From Bos javanicus (lineage: Eukaryota; Chordata; Mammalia; Artiodactyla; Bovidae), in the NCBI RefSeq assembly GCF_032452875.1, contig NC_083869.1, positions 79,354,501-79,418,500 of the forward strand: a stretch of DNA of 64,000 nucleotides, written 5' to 3'. Both the position numbers and the translations under genes were made by a program. Of the stretch, positions 1 through 10,859 are shown in pieces. Below the pieces are notes generated by a model. That model saw only the letters and a program-made list of their open reading frames with translations, was not told the DNA's origin and did not search any database. Numbering within the stretch: the first letter of the stretch is position 1; each line of letters begins with the position of its first letter.

Positions 1-222
1 TTTTTTCCTGACACATGCTGAGGAATGATATTGTTGGATCATATGGCAACTCTGTTTTTAGTTTTTTAAGGAACATTTACACTGTTTTCCATAGTGGCTG
101 CACCAATTTACATTCCCACCAACAGCGCAGGAGGGTTCTCTTTTCTCTATACCCTCTGCAGCATTTGTTATTTGTAGACTTTTTAATGATGGTCATTTTG
201 ACTGATGTGAGGTAGTACCTTA
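1..222 (-). mobile_element. L1 LINE 3'-region fragment
   Basis: Read on the minus strand this matches the late ORF2 region of mammalian L1 (the 'gtgggaatgtaaattggtgcag' type stretch lies at 95-118 in reverse). It enters the window already in progress, so the left end is unknown. No open frame survives. The similarity stops near 222, where unique sequence begins. Confidence 0.8.
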
Positions 223-2520
223 TTATAGTCAATCTTGAATCTTAATACTGTTTTTCCACCATCTCTGACCTTTTTCCTTTCCTTCTGGCCCAAAGCCCAA
301 TCAATTCTTTCCCCTGCAAGGTGCTGTGTGGTACATGTCATCCCCCCAGCCCAGGTAAGCACCATCCCTGAGCCAGCCCCTCTCATCCTCCAGCCACAGC
401 CATACCCCACACTGCTCTCCCTGGCCCAAGCTCAAGGAAGCACTGGAGACATTGGCCCTGTTGCTTCCAGAAGAAAAGGGAATAGCTCTTGTTTGTTCTC
501 ACATCTCTAACAGAACAGCCTCTCCTGACAGGTCCCCTTGGCCAAGAAAGAGAGCCCCTGCAATGACCTGCAGACAAGACAAGCCCCAGCCTCTGCCTGT
601 GCTCCTGAGTTGGGCAGGACAGGATCAGGTGGGTCTCAAGGTACAGCTTTTGAGAGTCATGGAGAAAAGTTATCTTCAGACCAGCTCTTAGTTGTCTGAA
701 GAGTCTCTGGTGACATAAGCACTTTGCCCTCAGCTTGGCTCTTTCTATTCAGTTCATCTTTATTGGAACCCTAAAGGGAAGAGGGTGAGAGATGGAGTGG
801 GTGATACTGGGATCCAACCCACTTTGAACCCCACCAGGCAGGAGAAAATTCACTTGGAAAAATGGCAGCACTTCGTACTGCAGAGGAGGATGCCTTGGCG
901 ACTTGAGATTGACCCCCACCCAACCAGACCCCCACAGGAGAGCCAGAATTTCCATTCCAAGGGACATATTTATTGCCTGATGCTGAAAGGAGAGGATGAT
1001 TGGCAAGGGAGGGAATTTTTACAGCATCCTAAGGCAGTGAGCTTGTATATTCTCTTCTCTGCCCTAAGTATCTGTCTCCAGCCTTGGCCTCAGGAGAACC
1101 ACAGAACCTCAGAGCCATGAAGACCATCTGGTCACATGTCTTTTAACTGTGATTTCAAGGACTCTGTGAAGTACTGTGGGGATTTTTCTGGGCAGAGTCT
1201 GTAGCTCTCCTCATGAACCACGAAAGTGAGTGACAACGCAGAAAACATCCAACACCTCCCTCCACCCCTACTGATTTAAAAGCTGGGCATTAGGAAGGGG
1301 AAAGACTCATCTATCCACAGCAGAGGCAGGCCTGGCCCCCCAGTGTGGCCTGTCTTCGGGATGAGTTCCGGGGCCTCTCCACAGCCCAGGAGGGAGAGGG
1401 AGAAGAAGCTGAGGAAGGGAGCTGAGGGACTGTGGAAAGGGGGCCCTCACATTTCCCATCTCCAACAGGGACATAGCAAAAGGGAAAGAAGTCATGTTCC
1501 CACTGGAAAGAGCACCATTAAAAGTAAAAGAGAAAACAAAAAAATGGGACAATCACCCAGTCATGAAAAGAATGGTGTGTTGTTCCCAAATGGGAGGGCA
1601 CTGCTCTGGCTCTGATGAGTGTAGAGGAAGACACAATTTCAGCCCAAGGAGAGCGGAAGGAGGGCAAGTTGGCATGGGGCAGGAGTGCTGGCCCACCCTT
1701 GACCTGACAGACTGGCAACAGGTCCACCTTGCTCTACCTGCACTCAGAGGAGGTCCCAGTTCAGTAACTTATGTTCCTAATACCCTACGGCTCCTGGTGA
1801 GCCTGTGAAACCCCTCTTTCTGCTAGGAACAGAAGGAGACCTAGCCTTGGGTGACCATCAACATGTTTTTGCACATAAAAAAATGTAAGGTGTGATTTTG
1901 AAAAACTGCCAGTTTGAGAGCCCCACCTCCAGCCTCTCCAGCCACAGAAGAAGCCCAGTGGCTAGGTTAATGGTTCATCCTGAGAGCACTTCTCCCCCTC
2001 ACTCCCTCCCTTCTGCCTCCATTACACTCACAGCATTGTTTGCTTTAAAGGAGCCTTGGGGGTGACTTACTTGGGGTCCCTACCTTGCTAGCTAAAAGCT
2101 GGGGAGAACAGGGAGATGGCAGCCCACGATGATGCATACTAGACCAGCATGAGCCCCAGCAAGCCCAGCTGATCAGAAACCAGTCAGCTCCCCACTCCTG
2201 TACCTCTGCGAATTTCCTCCACTCCTCTCTTGGCCAGGGAGCATCCCCTATTAGTTGAGGATTCCAACAGCAGTAGCCACTTTAATTCTACTAAGATCCC
2301 CCTGTGAGCCAGGATCCCCATGTTTGCAGACCCCTCTAAGGACTTTTGGCAGCCTGCTGGGCCCACTGAGCAGGGATGTTGGCTCCAGACAGTCTCCAAG
2401 TAGGCCAACGGATGGGAGACTGGGGCTGCTCCAGGGGGAAGAAAGGGGAGGCCTCTCATCTAGAGGAAGGGGAGCCCCTCCCACCCTCCCTGCCCTCCCC
2501 TGGCAACACAGTGTCACATT
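223..2520. other. Unique sequence, no gene recognised
   Basis: Moderately GC-rich single-copy-looking DNA. Open frames on both strands are short, overlap each other and lack any recognisable domain. A donor-like CAG/GTAAGC at about 351 has no supportable exon. I see no repeat family that I can name. Confidence 0.5.
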
Positions 2521-2660
2521 TGACTGAAATTTAATTAGAGTGTAGTGTAAGCAAGAACAAGCAAGGACTCCTAATTGAAAATTACATTCCCAGCTCCATC
2601 ACGGCTCACAGCCCCGATGCTATCAGAGTGTCTATAAACACGGCCAGCACCCTGCAAGGC
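2521..2660. other. AT-rich/GC-rich boundary block, possible conserved non-coding element
   Basis: An AT-rich patch with several TAATT/AATTA cores (2528-2590) is followed by a GC-rich patch with 'tctataaaca' at 2630. It has no coding potential. Its composition differs sharply from both flanks. Function is inference only; a conservation alignment would decide. Confidence 0.25.
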
Positions 2661-2850
2661 CAGCTCCTCTGTGCCCACCCTGTGCTGTAGAACCAGTCAG
2701 ACAGGCCCAAAGGGGACATTACTCTCTAGGGAAAGATTTGAGGGCAACTCTCCTAGCTTCCTCTGGCCCTCCAAGGTCACACCGTCTCCTCATCACAGCA
2801 GGCAAATCGGATCCTAGCAGAGGAGGAAAGATACACACTGGGAGCCCTCC

Positions 2851-2998
2851 ATATGCATTCTCTAAATGGATCCTCTCAAATGGTTTCTGTCGTTTAATAT
2901 CAATTTTACAGGTGAGAAAAGTGAGGCTCAGAAGCTAGACAACTCATCTGCCTGGTCACCCAGCTAGTCAGTAGAAGCACAGCGATTGGACACAGGAA
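2851..2998 (+). mobile_element. MIR SINE relic
   Basis: The central core of a mammalian-wide interspersed repeat is readable: 'ttttacaggtgagaaaa' followed by 'gtgaggctcag' and 'cacccagctagt'. It is heavily diverged and without visible target duplications, as expected of an element that predates the placental radiation. Confidence 0.75.
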
Positions 2999-3845
2999 TA
3001 CTACCTTTGACATAGCTGTGCTCTTCACTCCCAAACACCCCCCACGCTGTCTTACACAGGACACACTCCATGGGGCAGGGTGAGCGGAAGGCACTGCTTC
3101 CAATAATGCAGCCCTCCAGCCATGGCAGACCAGTCCTGCAGACATCTGCCCAAGCAGGGCTGGGCAAGGCTCGCTCCCTGAAATATGAATGTTGAAAAGC
3201 CAAATGCAGAGGCTGGATCATTGCTAGAGGTGCCCTGGGTTCCACCACCTCCAGCTGCCAGAACAGGATTTGGCCATTCAGTTCCCCTTTTGCTTCTAGA
3301 GAATACTCCTCTATCCTTCCAGTATATTTGGGATATGGGAGGGTTTTGTTTGCTGGCTTGCTTCATTGAGACAGAGTAGTTCTGTGACTTGCAACCAAAG
3401 AACTTTTACATATATCTAAAGAGGCTTTTGGCAATCTATCTCCATCCAATCACTCAAAGCTTATTCTTCCTCAATTCCCAATAGTTATCATCTCTAGTCA
3501 GGCCAGTCCCTTCTGTGTTCATGCTGAGCCCATTCAGGCCAGTGCCCAGGTTATTCTTCTGCATAAAGCATCCTTGCAACCTCCAACTCCATTTTTCCTC
3601 CAGCTTAAGAGATTCTACCCATTCTCCAAGATTCAACTGCTTCAGCAGAACCTGAACAACCACAGTACTAGAGAACTAAACTAATAATCAAACCCAACAT
3701 ACTTTCCCTATATATTGTTATCTATCTTGGTTCATGAGGCCTTTTATCATAGAAACCTCATATTGTTCTGGTCTTGTATAGCAGAAAGGGTCCAGCCTGG
3801 GCTGGGAACAGAACAGATGCACTGAATTATTTATGAGGATGGCCT
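2999..3845. other. Unique sequence, no gene recognised
   Basis: No repeat family or coding domain is recognised. Short frames exist on both strands but none carries a motif or a plausible exon structure. Confidence 0.45.
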
Positions 3846-3849
3846 GGCA

Positions 3850-4145
3850 GAGACTGCTCCCACTTGATCAAAAACTGTTTTATTTTTTGCTACACTGCAC
3901 ATCCCAGATCCTGTACATAAGACACAGCCATGTGACTGTGTTTTAGCCAATGGAAAGTAAGCAGAAACATGAGTCACTTTTGCCCAAGTGTGCCCACCCA
4001 CACCCTCCATCCCCTCCTTTGGCTACATGAAGACAATCACAAGGCTCTAAGCTCTAAACCATTGTGTGGGAAGCCTCCTGTCGATCAAGAACACCTGCTT
4101 CAGACAATTATATAAATGAGAAAGAAACATCTATTGTGTTGGAAC
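3850..4145 (+). repeat. Possible ancient interspersed repeat
   Basis: The order 'catgtgact', 'gccaatgg' and 'gcagaaa', ending with 'tctattgtgtt', resembles the 3' part of an old mammalian repeat (LTR or LINE 3'UTR type). Divergence is too high to name the family by eye. Confidence 0.3.
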
Positions 4146-4199
4146 AATCATACACTTCGTGGCACATCTGTCAGAGCAGCTAGTCTTATCCACCTACTA

Positions 4200-4410
4200 T
4201 GGATGGGGCAGTGATGCTGGTGGAGGTCATGGTGTTTTAGTAATGGTAATGATTGTTACCACTCATTCAGCAGGACAGCGGTCATAGGGTTCTTGTAATA
4301 GTGGGGATAGCAAGGGTGATGACAGTAACAATCTTAATGATGATAACAATGTGGCTGGTATTGCTTATGACTGTGATACTAATGACATATAATGGGCTGC
4401 CAATAAAGAC
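4200..4410 (+). repeat. Degenerate GAT/GGT-rich low-complexity tract
   Basis: Imperfect triplet-rich DNA (gatgatgat, ggtaatgatt and similar) that looks like a decayed trinucleotide microsatellite. It opens one reading frame of biased composition that has no protein character. Confidence 0.45.
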
Positions 4411-5735
4411 TTCACCTGTCACCACAGAAGTGGCATCCAGGACCCAAAGCTGAAGAAAAAGAGTCCCTTAGTTCTCCCTGTTAAAATGTGGCCACCAATA
4501 TGTGGGCAACAGGCACTTCCTCAGAGATCAATAAGAGTGGGCACCCACATCCCCATCCCCCAAGTCTGTGTAAGCAAAGGATTCGGGACAAGGACAAGGA
4601 GAAGGAGAATCACGTTGTTAAGGATATGCTGTTTTTTGGAGACAAGTTACTGCCTCCCTAGCCTTTCCACCCCAAAGCCAAGATGGGGTAGGGGTGGGGG
4701 ATCACTGCATTAAGGAAGGACCTGCAGCTCCTTCTCCCACTGAACATCTGCCTGCCAACCTGGCCCAAGTATAAAATAGGTCCCTGGTTTCCACCTGGGT
4801 TAGGTGAACTGAGTTGATCCTGCACAGATATGCTCCACACAGAGGCAGACATTACCAGAGGGAGGAGGACATCCCACTGTTGATGCCGGTGGGGGCAGGG
4901 GGGAGTGAAGCACAAGAGTCAACCTTCACCCAGACCTGTCCTACTTGGACCCTGAGAAGTAGGAGGCCCCACAGGGCCCTCCAAGGAGCCCATGCTAAGG
5001 ATATGGAAGAAGCAAGAACTTGAAGAGGAGAGAGGAGGGGTCTCCTGATCAGACTTCACCTGCCCCTCCACTTCAAGAAGCCAGGGTACCGGCCCAACAT
5101 TGTTCTGGGGAGACAAGAGGAAATGAATTTCACTGGTGAGAGAGTGGGATTTTCAATGGAGTGGGCTTGCACCAGAAGAAAGGATAAAATATCAGGGTAA
5201 TGGAAATTGACCAAGATCTTCAGGGGTGGCAAGGGGATAGTCTACAGAATGTAGTTAAAACACTTGTTGGAGGGAAACATAATCTTTTTAGGTTGTTACC
5301 CCACCAATTAGTCTTCAATAGACTGGTTCCATCAGGAATGGGAACAGAGGTGATTCACTAATTCTTTCATAAAATATTTAACAAGTGGCTACCGAATCTC
5401 AGGACACATACTGATGGGAATAATGCTGACAGGAACCACTGTGTGAAAACACTAGCTCCCGACGGTCTCCCTTAGATGCCTGGGGGAGTCTGAACTCCCT
5501 GGGCCCCTGCTGTACCCTGGACCATCTCCCACTATAATCAAGTATATCTGATAGCATACTGGTGCACCCATACTAATAGAGACCCAATTTAATCAAGATT
5601 AAATAAGATAGATGCTTACTATTCACCCACAGAAACAGCCAGGTAAATGACCTGGGGCTGGCTGGCAGGGCAGCCTTGCTTCATCAGTCTCTGCTGCCTT
5701 TATCACATGGCCTCTGTCTCAAGGTATTTCTTTCA
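4411..5735. other. Unique sequence, no gene recognised
   Basis: No recognisable repeat or coding region. Open frames are short and overlap in opposite strands without domain content. Confidence 0.4.
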
Positions 5736-5739
5736 AGGG

Positions 5740-5905
5740 TCTTATCACCACCTGTGACATCTGGCTTTTTTGTTTATTTATTTTCTTATTTATTGCAATT
5801 TCCCCCACTGCAATGTTAGCTTCCTGCAAGCAGGAACCATGTCTGGTATATTCACTGTAGAATTTCCCTGCACCTAGCAGGTGTAGAGACTGTAAATATT
5901 TGTAC
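5740..5905 (+). mobile_element. L2 LINE 3'-end relic
   Basis: The characteristic L2 3' series is present in order: a T-rich 'tttatttattg' run, 'cccccactgcaatgttagcttcc', 'caggaaccatgtctg', 'ttcactg' and 'cacctagcag'. It ends near 'aaatatttgt', in place of the usual AATAAATATTTGTTGAATGA tail. Confidence 0.65.
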
Positions 5906-6364
5906 GTAACACTTAGGTCCTAGTACCTCCTCTTTCCAAGAGTAACTCTGTCCATCTATATTCCCCATGATGCCTGAAAATTGTTGAGTAGGTAATTTTG
6001 CCCCAAGAACACCCCTGAATCCACCTGCCCAGCCAGTCACTTGGTAGAGAATGCTTACTTCTTCCTCTCAGCCTGTGAAGAAACAACACAGAGCAAAGGA
6101 GAGAAAAATTGCACATGGTTCTTGATACTAATGCCTGGAAATTACATCACTAGTAAACCATGGCTCAGTGAATTGTCAGAATCTTCCTTTGGGTAAGAAT
6201 GTAAGGGAACAAAGAAAGAAGAGAACTAGGAGTATCACTCTCTAAGGTGAGTTGTTTGGGTAGGTTAGTGAACAAATAAAAGGTCTAGAGTGAAGTAAAG
6301 GAGACAGCTTACAGCTGCAGAAAACAATTAGCTGGGGTTTTCAGAAGACTGAGCTCCTTGTCCT

Positions 6365-6500
6365 AACCTCACCTTCACTTACTGCATGAACAGGATAAAT
6401 TGTGCCACCTCTCTGGGCAGTAGTCTCTCCGCCTGTTTAATAAGAGGTTTGGACCAAGTCATGTCCAAGGTCTCTTACACTTCTGATGGTCTGAGGAGGA
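6365..6500 (+). mobile_element. MIR-type SINE relic
   Basis: The sequence 'cacctctctgggcagtagtctctcc' aligns with the MIR 'cctctctgggcctcagtttcc' block. The 'ccaaggtctcttacacttctgatgg' stretch resembles the 3' extension of some MIR subtypes. Diverged; orientation follows the block order. Confidence 0.5.
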
Positions 6501-6876
6501 AGGGCTTTCTTTATTAATCTTAAAGCCCATAAACTTATGGCACTGAATGGGTTTCCCTCCAAACATGTCCTTTCTCCATGACTGTGCAGCTCCTTTTCAA
6601 ATCATACTCTTGTTTGGCAATGTCAATGTCATCAAATATTGGCAAAGGAGGCTGAAGAGGTCTAGCAGGTCAGCATCTGTGAAACAGCCAAGAGTGGCTT
6701 CTTGTCTTCTTTGGATACTTTTCCATAGGAAAGCAAACACACTGACACTCTGCTCCTCGAGCCACATGCCAGCAAGAGAAAGAGGAATTGCTTGCTCAAT
6801 AGCCAAGAAATTCCTAACATGTTTGGAGACTTTTTATATCAAGATCCCTTATGAATACCAAGTTAATGTGCATAGC
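6501..6876. other. Unique sequence
   Basis: No gene or repeat recognised. A 121-codon frame crosses this stretch and runs into the adjacent BovB tail, so it is not a credible exon. Confidence 0.4.
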
Positions 6877-6891
6877 ATCCTTTCTGACTCA

Positions 6892-7020
6892 TCATCAACT
6901 CAATGGACATGAGTTCGAGCAAATTCCAGGAGATAGTGAAGGACAAGGAAGCCTGGCATGCTGCAGTCCATGGGGTTGCTAAGAGTCAGACACAAATTAG
7001 CAACTGAACAACAACAACAA
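6892..7020 (+). mobile_element. BovB LINE, 129-bp 3'-terminal insertion
   Basis: Only the last part of BovB is present (the end of the RT ORF, then 'catgctgcagtccatgg'), ending in an (ACA)n tail. It is bounded by a 15-bp direct repeat with one mismatch at 6877-6891 and 7021-7035 (atcctttctgActca / atcctttctgAatca). This is a clean 5'-truncated retrotransposition event. Confidence 0.9.
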
Positions 7021-7354
7021 ATCCTTTCTGAATCAAGGGAAAGCAAAACTCCAAACTATTTACAGATCTTATCTATAAAGGTCTACTAATAGAACAAAGA
7101 GAGATTCCAGCAAGAGTTGAAGCAAAAAAGAACAACAGGAAGAACAATAACCAAATATTGAGTATCTATCTTAAATCTACCCCTAGACTAGATGCTGTGA
7201 GTGATGATGTCCAGGATACAATGACAACTTTAAGGTAATATCTTTACAATTCCTAGCATTTATGAAATAGTAAGATGATGGGAGCAGGGGGATGAGTCCT
7301 GAGTGGATGACGTGGAAGTAAGTTTATTTTAGAGATGAGTAATAAAAAGTAATT
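7021..7354. other. A-rich sequence, no clear identity
   Basis: Purine-rich, L1-like in composition, but I could not place it within an L1 consensus. It may be the upstream part of the next L1 fragment. Confidence 0.3.
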
Positions 7355-8655
7355 TTCTATAATAATACAAAAGGCACAAGAAGAAACAGAAAATCTGAAT
7401 TCTATAATAATTAAATTAAAACTGTAAATTAAACAAAAATATATCCACAAACAAAACTCAGACCAAGGTGGCAACCCAAGAAAACTGTAACAATCACTTT
7501 AAGAAATAAAACCTTTATTGCATACATCCTTCCATAGACATAAGACGAAACATTGCTGTAGTCATTTAATAAACCAGCATGACCATAGTTCTAATATCTG
7601 ATAAGGAGACTGATAAAAAAGAAAATTACAACAAACCCATTCATAAGTAGAGTGCAGAAACCCTTTCAAAATTAGCAAAATCAATCCAGTGATATATAAA
7701 AAGGATAATATATCATGAAATACAAGACTGGCTTAACATTAAAAAATCAATTTATGTAAATTACCACATTAACAGAATAAAGAAGAAAAACATTTCCAAA
7801 CATACCCAAAACAATGCATATGATAAATTTCAAGACCTGTTTAGCATCACAGAACTCTCAGCAAACTGAAAATGAACTTCCTAAATCTGATAGAGAATGC
7901 AACTAACATTACACCCAATGGTGACAGAATGAATGTTTTTCATCCCCAGGGTCAGGAACACAAGGATGGCCACTCTCACCACTCCTATACAACGTTGTGT
8001 TGGTAGCCCCAGCCAGGGAAATAAAAAGTAAAAGGCATAAAGGTGGGAAAGCAAAAAACATGCTTTCTTTGTTCACAAATGGCATAAATATATATGCTAA
8101 CTATACAAAAAAATATAATAATTTAATTTTGCAGGAATGTAAGATGTGTTGTTGTTGTTGAGTCACTAAGTCATGTCTGACTCTATGTCACTCCATGAAC
8201 TGCAGCACGCCAGGCTTCCCTGTCCTTCACTATCTCCTCAGTTTGCTCAAACTCATGTCCATTGAGTCAGTGATGTCATCCAGCCATATCATCCTCTGTT
8301 GCCCCCTTCTCTTGCCCTCAATCTTTCCCAGCATTAGGGTCTCTTTCAATGAGTCAGCTCTTTGCAACCAGTGGCCAAAGTATTGGAATTTCAGCTTCAC
8401 CACCAGTCCTTTCAAAGAACACTTAGGGTTTATTTCCTTTAGGATTGACTGATTTGATCTCCTTGCAGTCCAAGGGATTCTTGAGAGTCCAGGACCACAG
8501 GATATGAGGTCAATATTAAAAAATGATTGTACTGCTAGATACTAGCAATGGACACTTAGAAATGAAATTTAAGAAATAACACCACTATACATGAAAAGAT
8601 GCTAAATATCACTAGTCTTAGGGGAATGCAACTTAAACCACAATGAGAAATCTTT
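7355..8655 (+). mobile_element. L1 LINE ORF2 fragment (old)
   Basis: Decayed L1 ORF2 reverse transcriptase. Landmarks in order are 'cacaagaagaaacagaaaatctg', the 'aaaatcaattt...accacattaacagaa' segment, the 'caaggatggccactctcaccactcctat' segment, and 'caggatatgaggtcaa' at 8497. An internal deletion near 8590 brings in the late ORF2 'aaaccacaatgaga' region. No long frame remains. It is interrupted by a BovB at 8147-8490. Confidence 0.8.
8147..8490 (-). mobile_element. BovB LINE 3' fragment inserted in L1
   Basis: The 3' end of BovB lies at the left with a (GTT)n tail, continuing to the 'ccttgcagtccaaggga' segment at the right. It encodes the C-terminal tail of the RT protein on the minus strand (8230-8415 open, with LKFQYFGHWLQRADS). 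L1 resumes at about 8496. I could not find a perfect target duplication. Confidence 0.9.
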
Positions 8656-8659
8656 GCTG

Positions 8660-10254
8660 CAAGATGGCAGAATAGGAAGACTCTGAACTTACCTCCTCCC
8701 ATGGGTACATCAACATTACAACTATTGATGAGACAGCAGAAAAGATCTACTAGAAAAGATCTTCTACAGCTAAAGGTATAAAGAAGGAATCACAACAAGA
8801 AGGGTAGGAAAGGCAGAATCAGTACAGTCAAGACCCAAACCCTAGGGTAAGCAATCCACAAACACAATGATAATTACAATTGCAGAGGCTCTCTCTAAGG
8901 AGCAAGGGGTCTGAGCCACACATCAGGTACCACATCCCAGGGCTCCTGCACCAGAAAGATAAGCCCTCAGAACATTTGGCTATGAAGGCCAGTGGGGCTT
9001 ACTTTGGGGAGATCCAAATAAATGGCTGTGAGAAATAGAGACTCCACTCTTAAATGACACACACAAAATCTCACATGCTCTGGGACCTAGGGAGGAAGCA
9101 GTAATTTGAAAGAAGCCTGAGTCAGTCATACCTGCCAATCCTGGAGAGCCTCTTGGAGGCAGGAGGCAACTGCAGCTCACCCTGGGGACAAAGACACTAG
9201 CAGCAGTCATTCTGAGGGAGCTTGTTGACACTGGTGCTGGCAAGTGCCAGTGTGGAATTCTCCCTCCAGCTCATTAGCACCATGAACTGGCCCCACCCAG
9301 AAGCCTGTTGGCACCAGTGCTACGGCACCTCAGGCCAAGCAACTACTAGATGGGGATACAGCCCCATCCACCAGCAGGAGGTTACCTTAATAGCCTCTCA
9401 GCCTAAAGCAAGCCTTATCTACTAGAGGGCCCAGGACTCGGCCTCACTTACCAGTGCACATGTACTAGCCCTGAGACCACCCTGAGCCCTGCAGACAACA
9501 ATTCCAAGACCTGGATTCACCCAGCAGTGAGCCAGCACTAGACCCAGGACTCCCTGAGCCCAGATCCCACTGACCACCGTTTCAACATCAGTTCTGAGAC
9601 ACTGGGGCCCTGCAGTCAGTGACTCCAAGACCTGCCTCTGCCTGCCAACAGGCAGGTACTAGCTCCAGGGTCTGACTTTACCCACTGGTGGGTGAGTGAC
9701 AGCCCTAGGATGCTCTGAACCCCAAACCTACCCACCAACAAGCTAACATGATCTTTGAGATACCTTGGACTACTCAGCCAGCTACCCAGGGATCCAGCCC
9801 CACTCATCAATGGGCCAGCACCAGTTTCTGGACACCCCAGAACCCAGAGGCAGCCATGTTAGGAACCAGCCCTACCCAGCAGCAGGCTGACATACTAGAA
9901 CTAGGAACCCCAGCCCCGCAACCACCCACCCCAGAACACAACTCTAACCACCACTAAGCCAACACTAGCCCTGGAAATGTCCACAGATCCACAGCCAGGA
10001 CTCAGCTCCATCAACCACTGGCCAGGAGCCTCCACATAAGGCAGGGCATGGCAAGCAACTGGACTGAGAGCCAGTCACATCTACCAGACCACCCACAGTA
10101 GTCATCCTAACACAAAAGAAGGACCCACACTGCCCACATAAGGGTCACACCTAGACCATATAGCTCTGGTGATCAGAGGAGAGAGTGCTGCTAGAATGTG
10201 CAGATGTTTCCTACAAAGGGCCACTTCTCCAAGGTCAGGGAATATAAACAACCT
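8660..10254 (+). repeat. L1 5'UTR with degenerate tandem block
   Basis: 5'UTR of the old L1. From about 9290 to 10030 a 'cacccaccagcagg...cagcacta' unit recurs roughly every 65-110 bases (around 9297, 9363, 9446, 9519, 9637, 9690, 9730, 9804, 9877, 9949 and 10009). This gives a GC-rich VNTR-like block. In living L1s the 5'UTR holds the internal promoter; here it is inactive debris. Frames crossing it are artefacts of low complexity. Confidence 0.65.
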
Positions 10255-10265
10255 ACTAGATACAT

Positions 10266-10816
10266 GCTCTGGGAAGATACATGCTCTCCTTGGAAGAAAA
10301 GTTATGACCAACCTAGACAGCATATTAAAAAGCAGAGACATTACTTTGCCAACAAACATCCATCTAGTCAAGGCTATGGTTTTTTTAGTAGTCATGTATG
10401 GATGTGAGAGTTGGACTATAAAGAAAGCTGAGCGCCGAAGAATTGATGCTTTTGAACTGTGGTGTTGGAGAAGACTCTTGAGAGTCCCTTGGACTGCAAG
10501 GAGATCCAACCAATCATTCACAAAGGGAATCAGTCCTGAATATTCATTGGAAGAACTGATGTTGAAGCTGAAACTCCAATACTTTGGCCACCTGATGTGA
10601 AGAGCTGACTCATTTGAAAAGACCCTATGCTGGGAAAGATTGAAGGTGGGAGGAGAAGGAGACAACAGAGGATGAGATGGTTGGATGGCATCACCGACTC
10701 AATGGGCATGAGTTTGAGTAAACTCTGGGAGTTGGTGATGGACAGGGATGCCTGGCATGCTGCAGTCCATGGGGGTGCAAAGAGTCGGTCACGACTGAGT
10801 GACTGAACTGAACTGA
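10266..10816 (+). mobile_element. BovB LINE 3' insertion in L1 5'UTR
   Basis: A 551-bp 5'-truncated BovB. A frame on + (to 10600) encodes the RT C-terminal domain (VVMYGCESWTIKKAE, FELWCWRRLLRVPWTARR). The tail is (GAACT)n. A perfect 11-bp target duplication, actagatacat, flanks it at 10255-10265 and 10817-10827, and L1 5'UTR sequence is continuous across it. Confidence 0.95.
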
Positions 10817-10859
10817 ACTAGATACATAGAAATAAAAATCTCAAACTAGACAAAATGAG

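Noticed and set aside
300..360. Splice-like pattern: pyrimidine tract with AG, then CAG/GTAAGC at about 351
   Set aside because: It would give a 34-base exon with no supporting frame, homology or partner exon. Single donor and acceptor matches are expected by chance.
2625..2660. TATA-like 'tctataaaca' as a core promoter
   Set aside because: No downstream coding exon, initiator or CpG island supports a transcription start.
9290..10030. Regularly spaced repeats resembling a CRISPR array
   Set aside because: Units are diverged, spacing is irregular and the block is part of an L1 5'UTR in a mammalian genome.
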